In this document: positions 48,531 to 56,780 of the stretch, piece after piece
How the letters are laid out: every line of letters begins with the position of its first letter
Numbering within the stretch: position 1 is the stretch's first letter
NCBI GenBank assembly: GCA_038252405.1
Contig: JBBSAJ010000009.1
Location: forward strand, 1-64,000
DNA: 64,000 nt
Direction: 5' to 3'
From: DATCDE01 sp038252405
GTDB taxonomy: Bacteria > Actinomycetota > Actinomycetes > Prado026
The notes under the pieces: generated by a model
Seen by the model: the letters and a program-made list of their open reading frames with translations, nothing else
What the model was told of the DNA's origin: nothing
The model's database searches: none
Translations under genes and position numbers: made by a program

Positions 48531-49151
48531 TCAGGCGGGGAGGGTGGCCAGGACGAGGCAGTCCAGCGCGTGCCGCTCACCGGTGTCGCTGCTGACCGCG
48601 CGGGTCACCGTCTCGGCCCGCACCACCTCCAGCGGTCCACCGTGGAGGTCCTCGACGACGTCGTCGGCCGTGTAGAGCGCGGCCGGGTCCTGCGGACCGC
48701 CGACGCCCTCGGTGAGGTTGCGGCTGTCGTGCGCGATGACCAGCAGGTGCCCGCCGGGGGCCACCCCGCGAGCCGCCGCCCGCAGCACGGGTCGCCGCTC
48801 GTCCGCGGCCACCTGCAGGTAGACGACCAGCACCAGGTCGAACGCCTGGGCCGGCGGCTGGTAGGACAGCAGGTCGGCCTGCACCACGTGCAGCCGGTCG
48901 GCCGCCAGCTCGCCGAGCCGCTCCCCGGCGATCCGCTGGGCCCGCGCGAGGGCCACCCGGGAGAAGTCCACCGCGGTGGACGCCCAGCCCTGCTCGGCCA
49001 GCCAGATGGCGTTGCGCCCCTCGCCGGCTGCCAGGTCGAGCGCCCGTCCCGGCGTCAGCCGCGCGGCGACCTGCTCGACGAACACGTTCGGCCCGGCCGA
49101 CCACACCAGGTCGCGCTCGGCGTAGCGGGCATCCCAGGTGGTGCTGTCCAC
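48531..49151 (-). CDS. SAM-dependent methyltransferase (TehB/thiopurine-like)
   Basis: The 206-residue class I methyltransferase starts WDARYAERDLVWSAGPNVFV and has motif I RALDLAAGEGRNAIWLAEQG, VDFSRVALARAQ and motif PGGHLLVIAHDSRNLTEGVGGPQDPAALY. It resembles TehB/thiopurine-S-methyltransferase-like proteins, including tellurite-type detoxifying enzymes; the true substrate is unknown. ATG 49151 is preceded by GGGAGCC. Element G lies 8 bp after its stop. Confidence 0.88.
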   Translation of the reverse strand: MDSTTWDARYAERDLVWSAGPNVFVEQVAARLTPGRALDLAAGEGRNAIWLAEQGWASTAVDFSRVALARAQRIAGERLGELAADRLHVVQADLLSYQPPAQAFDLVLVVYLQVAADERRPVLRAAARGVAPGGHLLVIAHDSRNLTEGVGGPQDPAALYTADDVVEDLHGGPLEVVRAETVTRAVSSDTGERHALDCLVLATLPA

Positions 49152-49270
49152 GGTGGCTCCCTTCGCTGTCGGCCCCCGATGGCCGCGGCACGCTCGACGA
49201 TATCCGCGGCGTCGGCCCCGCGGGTGGCCCGCTGCCCTAGGGTCACCTGGACGACCGCAGAGGAGCAGCC

Positions 49271-50278
49271 GTGGCCAAGCCCTCGATCCGCCCGCAGGTC
49301 TGGCGGCCCCCGCCCGCGCCCGCCATGAACGGCGCGTACGCGCCCAACCGGCTGCTGGCCGGGCTGGAGCGCCTCGAGGTGCCCGGCAGCGGACCCGAGG
49401 ACGTCGCCGTCGACCACGCCGGCGCCGTCTACACGGGCACCGCGGACGGCACGATCCTGCGGCTGTCCGCGGACGGGCGCCGGATCGAGCGGGTGGCCAC
49501 CACCGGGGGCCGTCCGCTTGGCATCGAGGTGGACCCGGACGGCCGGCTGGTCGTCTGCGACGCCGAGCGCGGGCTGCTGCGGCTGGACCCGCGCACCGAG
49601 GTCGTCGAGACGCTGCTCGACGCGGCCGCCGGCGTCCGGCTGGCCAACAACGCGGCCATCGGCTCCGACGGCTCCATCTACTTCAGCGACTCGTCCCAGC
49701 GGTTCGCGCTCGAGCACTACAAGGCCGACCTGATCGAGCACAGCGGCACCGGCCGGCTGCTGCGACGCCACCCGGACGGCGAGGTCGAGACGCTGCTCAC
49801 CGGCCTGCAGTTCGCCAACGGGGTGGCCCTGGCGCCGGACGAGTCCTTCGTCCTGGTCGCCGAGACCGGCGGCTACCGGGTCCGCCGGTACTGGCTGAGC
49901 GGCCAGCGGGCAGGGACCGACGACGTTTTGGTGGACAACCTGCCGGGCCTGCCGGACAACCTGTCCACCGGCCCCAGCGGGGTGTTCTGGCTGGCCATGC
50001 CGTCGACCCGCAACGCCACGTTGGACTGGCTGCTGCCCCGGCCCGGGGTGTTGCGCAGGGCCGTGTGGGCGCTGCCGGACGCCGTCCAGCCGGACGCGGC
50101 CCGGGTCACCTTCGTCCTCGGCCTGGCCGCCGACGGCACGGTCGTGCACAACCTCCAGGACGACGGTCAGCGCTACCACTACGTGACGGGTGTCCGGGAG
50201 CACGACGGTTGGCTGTACCTCGGCAGCCTGGTCGAGGCGGCGGTCGCGAGGGTCCGGCTCCCGGGAGCCGGGGCATGA
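49271..50278 (+). CDS. SMP-30/strictosidine-synthase-like beta-propeller
   Basis: The 335-residue product shows a six-bladed propeller pattern: GPEDVAVDHAGAVYTGTADGTILRL, GRPLGIEVDPDGRLVVCDAERGLLRLD, LANNAAIGSDGSIYFSDSSQRFALEHY and NGVALAPDESFVLVAETGGYRVRRYWL. It belongs to the strictosidine synthase/SMP-30 gluconolactonase superfamily, which hydrolyses lactones or esters with a metal ion. No signal peptide is visible. The GTG start is at 49271 after AGGAGC. The next gene overlaps its stop by ATGA. Confidence 0.88.
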   Translation: MAKPSIRPQVWRPPPAPAMNGAYAPNRLLAGLERLEVPGSGPEDVAVDHAGAVYTGTADGTILRLSADGRRIERVATTGGRPLGIEVDPDGRLVVCDAERGLLRLDPRTEVVETLLDAAAGVRLANNAAIGSDGSIYFSDSSQRFALEHYKADLIEHSGTGRLLRRHPDGEVETLLTGLQFANGVALAPDESFVLVAETGGYRVRRYWLSGQRAGTDDVLVDNLPGLPDNLSTGPSGVFWLAMPSTRNATLDWLLPRPGVLRRAVWALPDAVQPDAARVTFVLGLAADGTVVHNLQDDGQRYHYVTGVREHDGWLYLGSLVEAAVARVRLPGAGA

Positions 50279-51093
50279 GGCTGCTGCTGCTGGGGGTCCG
50301 CGGCTCGGTGCCCGCCCCCGGAGCCGACTTCGTGCGGTACGGCGGGCAGACCTCCTGTGTCGCCATCACCGCGGACGGCGCCGACGCGCCCACGCTGGTC
50401 CTGGACGCCGGGACCGGGCTGCGTGCCCTCACCGCCCGGCTCGGCGGGGCGCCCTACCGGGGGGCGATCTTGCTGAGCCACCTGCACTGGGACCACCTGT
50501 GGGGGCTGCCGTTCTTCGCCGCGGGCGACCGCGAGGGAGCCGCCGTCGACCTCTACCTGCCGGCGCAGGACGGCGTCTCGGCCCGTGACCTGCTGGCCCG
50601 CCCGATGGGCCCGCCGATCTTCCCGATCACCCCGGAGGGGCTGCTCGGCCGGTGGGCGTTCCACGGGCTGGAACCCGGCCGGCACGAGATCGCCGGGTTC
50701 ACGGTGACCGCCGCCGAGATCGAGCACAAGGGCGGCCGGGCCTATGGCTACCGGGTCGAGGACCGTTCCGGATCGGTGGCGTACCTGCCCGACCACTCGC
50801 CCTCCGCTGGGGTGTCGGCGCAGACCCGGGCCGTGCTGGACGGCGTGGACGTGCTGCTGCACGACGCGCAGTTCCTGACCCCCGAGCGGGCGGTGGCCGA
50901 CCTGTACGGGCACGCCACGGTCGAGGATGCGGTCGCCCTCGCCCAGCAGGCCGCCGTAGGACGGCTGGTGCTGTTCCACCACAGCCCGACCCGCACCGAC
51001 GACCAGCTGGACGCGATCGGGGCCGGGCTCGACCAGGCGGTGCCGACGTCGGTGGCCAGGGAGGGCGACGAGATCACGGTCGGACGGCCCTAG
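50275..51093 (+). CDS. Metallo-beta-lactamase-fold hydrolase
   Basis: The 272-residue product has RGSVPAPGADFVRYGGQTSCVAI at the N-terminus and the Zn motif LLSHLHWDHLWGLPFF (HxHxDH). It also has VAYLPDHSP and LLHDAQFLTPE and a final LVLFHHSPTRTDDQ. This matches RNase Z/phosphodiesterase-like MBL proteins (PhnP or cyclic-nucleotide phosphodiesterase type). It could act on cyclic nucleotide phosphates. It is coupled to the preceding propeller gene. Confidence 0.87.
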   Translation: MRLLLLGVRGSVPAPGADFVRYGGQTSCVAITADGADAPTLVLDAGTGLRALTARLGGAPYRGAILLSHLHWDHLWGLPFFAAGDREGAAVDLYLPAQDGVSARDLLARPMGPPIFPITPEGLLGRWAFHGLEPGRHEIAGFTVTAAEIEHKGGRAYGYRVEDRSGSVAYLPDHSPSAGVSAQTRAVLDGVDVLLHDAQFLTPERAVADLYGHATVEDAVALAQQAAVGRLVLFHHSPTRTDDQLDAIGAGLDQAVPTSVAREGDEITVGRP

Positions 51094-51124
51094 CCGCGGC
51101 CCGGCCGGCCGGAAGACTGGCGTC

Positions 51125-51811
51125 ATGACCGCAGCAACGGCGGGTGTCGTGGTGCTGCTGGTCGTCCTGAACCTGGCCACCAACGTCTGGTGGCCCAGGG
51201 CCTACCTGGCGGTGTGCATCGTGGGCGCCGCCGCGCTCCTCGCGATCGGCCGGCTCGCGGGGTTGACCTGGACCGACATGGGGCTGGGCCGGGCGGCGGT
51301 GCTGGCCGGGGTGCTGTGGGGGCTCGGCGCGGTGGCCGTGGTGGGTGTGGGGTACCTCGCCGTGGGCGCCGTGCCGGCCGGTCGCCGGCTCCTGCACGAC
51401 GACCGGGCTCCCGAGGCGTGGCGCCCGCTGTTCTACCGGGCCGTGCTGCACGTCCCGCTGGGCACGGTGCTGCTCGAGGAGGTGGCTTTCCGCGGCGTCC
51501 TGCTCGGGCTGGTCGCGAAGGAGCACGGCATGGTCGTCGCGGTAGCTGTGTCCTCGGCGCTGTTCGGGCTGTGGCACGTGCTGCCGACGCTCGAGGCCGT
51601 GCGCTCGTCGACCGTCGTGGCGACGGCGATGGGTGGCCGGGGACCACTGCGTGCGGTCCTCGCCGCGGTGGCCTTCACCGCTGCCGCCGGCGTCCTGTTC
51701 AGCTCGCTGCGGGTGGTCAGCGGCAGCCTGCTGGCCCCGGCGGGGCTGCACGTGGCCACCAACTCCGGCGGGTACCTGGCCGGTTTCCTGGTGCGTCCGC
51801 GCGCCCGCTGA
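51125..51811 (+). CDS. CPBP-family intramembrane protease
   Basis: The 228-residue membrane protein has about seven helices and the Abi/CAAX motifs LLEEVAFRGVLLG (E-E-x3-R), SALFGLWHVLPTLEA (F-x3-H) and PAGLHVATNSGGY (H-x3-N). These are the catalytic glutamates and histidines of CPBP intramembrane metalloproteases. The target is unknown. It begins 31 bp after the MBL gene and is followed 25 bp later by the DUF445 gene. Confidence 0.9.
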   Translation: MTAATAGVVVLLVVLNLATNVWWPRAYLAVCIVGAAALLAIGRLAGLTWTDMGLGRAAVLAGVLWGLGAVAVVGVGYLAVGAVPAGRRLLHDDRAPEAWRPLFYRAVLHVPLGTVLLEEVAFRGVLLGLVAKEHGMVVAVAVSSALFGLWHVLPTLEAVRSSTVVATAMGGRGPLRAVLAAVAFTAAAGVLFSSLRVVSGSLLAPAGLHVATNSGGYLAGFLVRPRAR

Positions 51812-51836
51812 CGCGCCAGCCGACCACAATCGTCGG

Positions 51837-53093
51837 GTGGTCACTCTCGCGCTCACCGACGAGGACCGGCGCCGCGACCTGGTCCGGATGAAGTCCATCG
51901 CGACCGGCCTGCTGCTGCTGGCCGCTGTCGTCTACCTGGTTGCGAACTCGGCGGTCAACGCGGGCGCCCCCGGCTGGGTCGGGTACGTCCGGGCGGCCGC
52001 CGAGGCCGGGATGGTCGGCGGGCTGGCCGACTGGTTCGCGGTGACCGCACTGTTCCGCCGGCCGCTCGGGCTGCCGATCCCGCACACGGCGATCATCCCC
52101 ACCCGCAAGGACGACCTCGGCCGCGGGCTGTCGGACTTCGTCGGCTCCAACTTCCTGTCCGAACAGGTCGTGCGCGACCGGATCACCGCGGTGGGTCCGG
52201 CCGGCCGGGCCGGTGGCTGGCTGGCGCAGCGGGGCAACGCCGAGCGGGTGACCGCTGAGGTGGCCGCCGTCGTCCAGGGGGCCATCGGGGTGCTCCGGGA
52301 CGACGACGTGCGCGCGGTGCTCGAGCATGCCGTCGTCCGGCGGCTGGTCGCCGCGCCGGTGGGGCCGCCGCTGGGCCGGCTGCTGGCCCGGGTGGTGGCC
52401 GACGGGGCGCACGTGGGTCTGGTCGACCTGGTCGTGGACAACACCAACGTCTGGCTGGCCGCGAACCGGGCCATGGTGGTCGACGTCATCGCCAAGCAGG
52501 CGCCGCCCTGGTCGCCCCGCTTCGTCGACGAGCGGGTGGCCGAGCGGCTCTACGCCGAGCTGGTGCGGGTGGCGGCGGAGGTCCGCGACGACCACGCGCA
52601 CCCGCTGCGCGGCTCGCTCGATGGATTCCTGCTGCAGTTCGCCGCGGACCTGCGGGAGGACCCCGCGGTCATGGCCAGAGCCGAGGGTCTCAAGCAGCAG
52701 CTGCTCGACCACCCCGACGTCCGCCGGGCCTTCGGCGGCCTGTGGACGACGGTCCGCACGATGATCGTGGAGGCCGTCGAGGACCCGGACAGCGAGCTGC
52801 GTCGGCGGGCCACCGCTGCGCTGGCCGAGTTCGGCCGCCGGCTGGCGGGGGAGCCCGAGCTGCGGTCGAAGGTCGACGGCTGGGTCATCGCCGCCGTCGT
52901 CCACCTGGTGACGAACTACCGCGACGAGCTCACCACGACCATTACCGACACCATCGACCGGTGGGACGGCAAGGAGACGGCCCGCAAGGTCGAGCTCGCG
53001 GTGGGGCGGGACCTGCAGTTCATCCGGCTGAACGGCGCTGTCGTGGGCGCGTTGGCCGGGCTGGCGATCTACACGGTCACCCAGCTGCTCTAG
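51837..53093 (+). CDS. DUF445-family membrane-associated protein
   Basis: The 418-residue product has one N-terminal transmembrane helix (about residues 20-45) and the family opening AAAEAGMVGGLADWFAVTALFRRPLGLPIPHTAIIPTRKDDLGRGLSDFVGSNFL. A long amphipathic helical region follows and a C-terminal hydrophobic end INGAVVGALAGLAIYTVTQLL. This is DUF445 (YheB-like), of unknown function, attached at both ends to the membrane. GTG 51837 is the first good start. Confidence 0.9.
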   Translation: MVTLALTDEDRRRDLVRMKSIATGLLLLAAVVYLVANSAVNAGAPGWVGYVRAAAEAGMVGGLADWFAVTALFRRPLGLPIPHTAIIPTRKDDLGRGLSDFVGSNFLSEQVVRDRITAVGPAGRAGGWLAQRGNAERVTAEVAAVVQGAIGVLRDDDVRAVLEHAVVRRLVAAPVGPPLGRLLARVVADGAHVGLVDLVVDNTNVWLAANRAMVVDVIAKQAPPWSPRFVDERVAERLYAELVRVAAEVRDDHAHPLRGSLDGFLLQFAADLREDPAVMARAEGLKQQLLDHPDVRRAFGGLWTTVRTMIVEAVEDPDSELRRRATAALAEFGRRLAGEPELRSKVDGWVIAAVVHLVTNYRDELTTTITDTIDRWDGKETARKVELAVGRDLQFIRLNGAVVGALAGLAIYTVTQLL

Positions 53094-53110
53094 CCCGCTG
53101 GCTCCAGTCC

Positions 53111-53136
53111 GTCCTTGTGACGCCGTTCACAAGGAC
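53111..53136. promoter_or_regulatory. Crp/GlxR-type operator before the sulfur operon
   Basis: GTCCTTGTGA-CGCCGT-TCACAAGGAC is a perfect 10-bp inverted repeat with a 6-bp spacer. The core TGTGA-N6-TCACA equals the Crp/GlxR consensus exactly. It lies 38 bp before the first possible start of the regulator gene, so it probably controls the whole operon by cAMP. Confidence 0.75.
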
Positions 53137-53173
53137 CAATGACCCTTTCTGCACAGGCAGCATCGGACCTAGC

Positions 53174-53878
53174 GTGTTCAGCGTGCAGGAGATGCAGAAC
53201 AGGCAGGAGCGGGCGCCGCGGGGCCTGCTCACGGCCGACGAGGTTCAGCAGCTCCTCGACATCGACCGCTCCACCATCTACCGGATGGCCGGCGACGGCC
53301 GGCTGCCGGCCGTGAAGATCGGCCGTCAGTGGCGGTTCCCGGCCGACCGGATCGCCGCGCTGCTCGAAGTCGGCACCCAAGCCCCGGCCGCGAACCCCGC
53401 GTTCGACACGACCTCGTCGCAGCCCCTGAGCCCGCCGCTGTCGGCCGAGCTCGCTGAGTCGGTGCTGGACGTGGCCGCCGGTGCGCTGGACGTGATGATG
53501 GTCGTCACGGACATGACGGGGCGGCCGGTGACGAATGTGGTCAACCCGTGCGCCCGATTCGTCCACGAGTCCAGCGACCCCGCGACCCTGGCTGTGTGTA
53601 TCGAGGAGTGGCGGCAGCTGGCTGACGACGTCCACTTCGAGTCCCGGTTCCGCCTCGGCCGCCTCGGTTTCGAGTGCGCCCGGGCGTTCATCCGGGTCGG
53701 CTCGGAGCTGGTCGGCATGGTGCTGGCCGGCGGTGTGGCCCCGGTCGGTGATGAATCCGGCGACCTGTTCCAGCTCGACCCCGGACGGCGCCAGCAGGTG
53801 CTGTCCACGCTACCCAAAGTGGCTGCGGCACTGTCTCGCGTTGCCACCCCGACGAAGGACCTAAGGAGCGCAGGATGA
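53174..53878 (+). CDS. Regulator with excisionase-type HTH and PocR sensor domain
   Basis: The 234-residue product has a MerR/excisionase-like HTH (about residues 18-66: LLTADEVQQLLDIDRSTIYRMAGDGRLPAVKIGRQWRFPADRI). A PocR-type ligand-binding domain follows (about 95-220), containing FVHESSDPATLAVCIEEW, CARAFIRVGSELVGMVLAGGVAP and two or three Cys. PocR domains bind small hydrocarbon derivatives or act as redox or thiol sensors. GTG 53174 or 53183 or ATG 53192 could start it; no good ribosome site is seen, so it may be leaderless. It heads the SQR-TusE-DsrE operon and overlaps the next start by ATGA. Confidence 0.75.
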   Translation: MFSVQEMQNRQERAPRGLLTADEVQQLLDIDRSTIYRMAGDGRLPAVKIGRQWRFPADRIAALLEVGTQAPAANPAFDTTSSQPLSPPLSAELAESVLDVAAGALDVMMVVTDMTGRPVTNVVNPCARFVHESSDPATLAVCIEEWRQLADDVHFESRFRLGRLGFECARAFIRVGSELVGMVLAGGVAPVGDESGDLFQLDPGRRQQVLSTLPKVAAALSRVATPTKDLRSAG

Positions 53879-55110
53879 AGCGACTGCTCGTGCTCGGCGG
53901 TGGAACCGCAGGCACGATGGCCGTGAACAAGCTGCGGCCGCGGCTGGCCCGCGACGAGTGGCAAATCACTGTTGTCGACCCGAGTGACACGCACTACTAC
54001 CAGCCCGGTTACCTGTTCGTCCCGTTCGGCATCTACCAGCCCGAGGAGATCGTGAAGCCGCGCAAGCGCTTCATCCCCGAGGGCGTCGACCTGGTCCAGG
54101 CCGAGGTCGACAAGGTCCTGCCGGAGGACAACAAGGTCCTGCTCGTCGGTGGCCAGGAGCTGCCGTACGACTACTTGATCATCGCCAGCGGCACCACGCC
54201 GCGGCCGGACCAGACCCCCGGTATGGCCGATGACATGGGCGGCAGCGTCCACGAGTTCTTCAGCTACGAGGGCGCCAAGCGGCTGGCCGAGAAGCTGAAG
54301 ACCTGGGAGGGCGGCAAGCTGGTCGTCCACCTGACCGAGATGCCGATCAAGTGCCCGGTCGCCCCGCTGGAGTTCAGCTTCCTGGCCGAGGCCTTCTTCA
54401 CCGAGAAGGGCATGCGGGACCAGGTCGAGATCACCTACGTGACCCCGCTCGAGGGCGCGTTCACCAAGCCGGTGGCGTCCAAGCACCTGGGCGGCATGTT
54501 CGACGAGCGCAAGATCCAGCTCGAGGCCGACTTCATGATCGAGTCGATCGACCCCGAGGCCAAGAAGCTGGTCTCGTTCGACGAGCGTGAGGTGCCCTAC
54601 GACCTGCTGGTCACCATTCCGATCAACATGGGCGCCGACTTCGTGGCCCGGTCCGGCCTCGGCGACGACCTGAACTACGTCCCGGTGGACAAGGAGACGT
54701 TGCTCTCCAACGCCTACGACAACATCTTCGCGATTGGCGACGCGTCGAACATCCCGGCGTCCAAGGCCGGCTCGGTGGCGCACTTCTCGATGGACCTGTT
54801 CCCGGACAACTTCGTCAACCACATCAACGGCCGTCCGATGACCGAGAAGTTCGACGGGCACGCCAACTGCTTCATCGAGAGCGGGCACGGCAAGGGTCTG
54901 CTGATCGACTTCAACTATGAGACCGAGCCGCTCCCCGGCAAGTACCCGCTGCCCGGCGTCGGCCCCTTCAGCCTGCTGAAGGAGACCGAGATCAACCACT
55001 GGGGCAAGATGATGTTCCGCTGGATGTACTGGAACCTGCTGCTCCCCGGCAAGGAGCTCCCGCTGCCCGCCCTGATGTCGATGGCCGGGAAGCAGACGGA
55101 GGGCGAGTGA
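53875..55110 (+). CDS. SQR-like FAD-dependent oxidoreductase
   Basis: The 411-residue flavoprotein starts RLLVLGGGTAGTMAVNKLRP (FAD GxGxxG type) and has the second FAD site NIFAIGDASNIPASKAGSVAHFS. Cys160 (KCPVAP) and Cys332 (ANCFIE) match the disulfide pair of sulfide:quinone oxidoreductases; the third Cys of some SQRs is absent. The C-terminal stretch with MMFRWMYWNLLLPGKELP can dip into the membrane. It may oxidise sulfide or a persulfide and hand electrons to menaquinone, or interact with the downstream TusE/DsrE proteins. The downstream set (DUF1641, TusE, DsrE) supports a sulfur role. Confidence 0.85.
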   Translation: MKRLLVLGGGTAGTMAVNKLRPRLARDEWQITVVDPSDTHYYQPGYLFVPFGIYQPEEIVKPRKRFIPEGVDLVQAEVDKVLPEDNKVLLVGGQELPYDYLIIASGTTPRPDQTPGMADDMGGSVHEFFSYEGAKRLAEKLKTWEGGKLVVHLTEMPIKCPVAPLEFSFLAEAFFTEKGMRDQVEITYVTPLEGAFTKPVASKHLGGMFDERKIQLEADFMIESIDPEAKKLVSFDEREVPYDLLVTIPINMGADFVARSGLGDDLNYVPVDKETLLSNAYDNIFAIGDASNIPASKAGSVAHFSMDLFPDNFVNHINGRPMTEKFDGHANCFIESGHGKGLLIDFNYETEPLPGKYPLPGVGPFSLLKETEINHWGKMMFRWMYWNLLLPGKELPLPALMSMAGKQTEGE

Positions 55111-55811
55111 TGACCGAGGTCGTCTCGGCCCCGTCGCTGGACCAGCGGCTCGACCTGCTCAGCGAGCAGGTCGGGGCCATCGCCGAAGAGCTGCGCCGGC
55201 AGCGCCAGAGCCGGGAGCAGTGGTCGGAGCTGGTCACCGACCTGACCCCGGTCACCAAGGGCGTCATGGACGTCGCCACCCGTGAGCTGGCGGACCTGAG
55301 CGAGGACGTCAGCCTCGAGGATGCCGTTCGGTTCCTCAAGACGACGGCCCGCGAGCTGCCCCGGCTCGAGGCTCTGATGGCGCAGCTGGACTCGATGAGC
55401 CAGCTGGTCAGCGAGGTCATGCCCCTGGTCGGACCGGGGGTGGGCAAGCTCACCGACGTGATGCAGCAGCTGGACGACAAGGGCTACTTCATGTTCGCCC
55501 AGGGCGGCATGGAGATCGCCGACAAGGTCGTCACGTCCTTCGACCACGACGACGTCGTGGCGCTGGGTGACAACGTCGTCCTGATCCTCAACACGGTCAG
55601 GGAGATGACCCAGCCTGAGGTGATGGGGATGCTCAAGCGCACCTTCGTCACCGTGCAGGAGGTCGAGGAGGCGCACGTCGAGCCCCCGTCCATGTTCGCG
55701 CTGATCAAGGAGATGCGCGACCCGCAGACTCGCCGCGGGCTGTCCCGCGTGGTGAGCATGCTCCGCACCGTCGGTGCCGAGCAGCCCGAATCGTCAACCC
55801 CAACCAGCTAG
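55110..55811 (+). CDS. DUF1641-domain protein
   Basis: The 233-residue helical product has LTPVTKGVMDVATRELADL, LPRLEALMAQLDSMSQLVSEVMPLVGPGVGKLTDVMQQLDDKGYFMFAQGG and VTSFDHDDVVALGDNVVLILNTVREMTQPEVMGMLKRTF, typical of DUF1641. The family is seen beside SQR-type or formate dehydrogenase-linked flavoproteins and may tether them. ATG 55110 overlaps the flavoprotein stop (TGATG). It is likely cytosolic and forms a complex with its neighbours, which is inference. Confidence 0.85.
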   Translation: MTEVVSAPSLDQRLDLLSEQVGAIAEELRRQRQSREQWSELVTDLTPVTKGVMDVATRELADLSEDVSLEDAVRFLKTTARELPRLEALMAQLDSMSQLVSEVMPLVGPGVGKLTDVMQQLDDKGYFMFAQGGMEIADKVVTSFDHDDVVALGDNVVLILNTVREMTQPEVMGMLKRTFVTVQEVEEAHVEPPSMFALIKEMRDPQTRRGLSRVVSMLRTVGAEQPESSTPTS

Positions 55812-55827
55812 GAAGGTTCGAACCACC

Positions 55828-56142
55828 ATGCCCGTGACCACGATGAACGGCCGGGAGATCCACGTCGACGACGAGGGCTTCCTCACCGCGTACGACGAGT
55901 GGGACGAGGACCTCGGCAAGGTCCTCGCCGCCAACATCGGCGTCGACATGACCGACGAGCACTGGAAGGTCATCAAGTTCCTGCGGGACGACTTCAAGGT
56001 GACCGGCGAGACCGCGACCACCCGCCGGGTGCAGTCCGTCGGCGGCTTCTCCACCAAGGACCAGTTCACGCTGTTCCCGAAGAAGCCGGCCAAGAAGATG
56101 TCCTACATCGCCGGGCTGCCCAAGCCGCACGGCTGCGTCTGA
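55828..56142 (+). CDS. tusE: TusE/DsrC-family sulfur carrier with a single cysteine
   Basis: The 104-residue protein contains VDDEGFLTAYDEWDEDLGKVLAA, DEHWKVIKFLRDDFK and the C-terminal arm AGLPKPHGCV of the DsrC/TusE family. The reactive penultimate Cys103 is present. Eleven residues upstream, the second Cys of DsrC is replaced by Ser92. It can therefore carry persulfide sulfur but cannot form the intramolecular disulfide used by DsrC with DsrAB or DsrK. A GGAAGG site lies upstream. It sits between DUF1641 and DsrE-like genes. Confidence 0.92.
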   Translation: MPVTTMNGREIHVDDEGFLTAYDEWDEDLGKVLAANIGVDMTDEHWKVIKFLRDDFKVTGETATTRRVQSVGGFSTKDQFTLFPKKPAKKMSYIAGLPKPHGCV

Positions 56143-56166
56143 CCACCGAGGACGGAGAAACAGACT

Positions 56167-56688
56167 ATGAGTGCACCCATCGTCCCGAGTTTCGGCGACG
56201 ACGAGGAGACCGACCGCAAGTTCGTCCTCATCTGCTCCAAGGGCAACCTGGACATGGCCTACCCGGCCCTCGTCTTGGCCAACGCCGCCCTGGGTGAGGG
56301 CATCGAGACCCACCTGTTCTTCACCTTCTGGGGCTTCGACATGATCACCAAGTCCCGGATGAACGACCTGAAGTTCACGCCCACCGGCAACACCGCAATG
56401 CACCTGCCGATCGGCGGGATCCGGATGCCGCAGGCACTGGCGCCGCTCCCCGGCGTCCAGGCGGTGGCGACGAAGATGCTCAAGGACCAGATCGCCGAGC
56501 TCGGTATCCCCGAGGTCCCGGAGTTCCTGGACCAGATCGTCGCGGCCGGTGGCCACCTGTGGGCCTGCCGGATGTCGGCGGACATGAACCACCTGACCGA
56601 GTCGGACCTGCGCGACGACGTCGAGGGCATCATCAACGCCTCGGACTTCATCGAGATGACCGACGGCGCCCAGCTGCTCTTCATCTGA
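56167..56688 (+). CDS. DsrE-family sulfur-transfer protein
   Basis: The 173-residue product has FVLICSKGNLDMAYPALVLANAALGEGIETHLFFTFWGF, the DsrE/F-like fold, with Cys23 in the first strand and a second Cys134 in AAGGHLWACRMSADMNHL, the expected persulfide-carrying position of DsrE2-type proteins. It can exchange sulfane sulfur with TusE. A hydrophobic middle region (IGGIRMPQALAPLPG) may touch the membrane. It is the last gene of the operon; a 44-bp palindrome follows 13 bp later. Confidence 0.92.
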   Translation: MSAPIVPSFGDDEETDRKFVLICSKGNLDMAYPALVLANAALGEGIETHLFFTFWGFDMITKSRMNDLKFTPTGNTAMHLPIGGIRMPQALAPLPGVQAVATKMLKDQIAELGIPEVPEFLDQIVAAGGHLWACRMSADMNHLTESDLRDDVEGIINASDFIEMTDGAQLLFI

Positions 56689-56701
56689 CCCCCGCCTGAA
56701 C

Positions 56702-56745
56702 TTGTCAGGGTGAGGACGAGCTATAGCTCGTCCTCACCCTGACAA
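56702..56745. terminator. Palindrome family 2, copy 3: perfect 44-bp palindrome
   Basis: All 44 bases are self-complementary without a spacer; each arm begins TTGTCAGGGTGAGGACG and the centre is CTATAG. It follows the DsrE-like stop by 13 bp and probably ends that operon by hairpin formation, though no U-run follows. Confidence 0.75.
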
Positions 56746-56780
56746 CTGTGCGGGGGCGGGCGGCTGAGATAGTGAGCGCC

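Noticed and set aside
55828..56688. Part of a dissimilatory sulfite reductase (dsr) operon
   Set aside because: TusE- and DsrE-like genes are present but no DsrAB, DsrMK or DsrL is in the window, and the second DsrC cysteine is missing.
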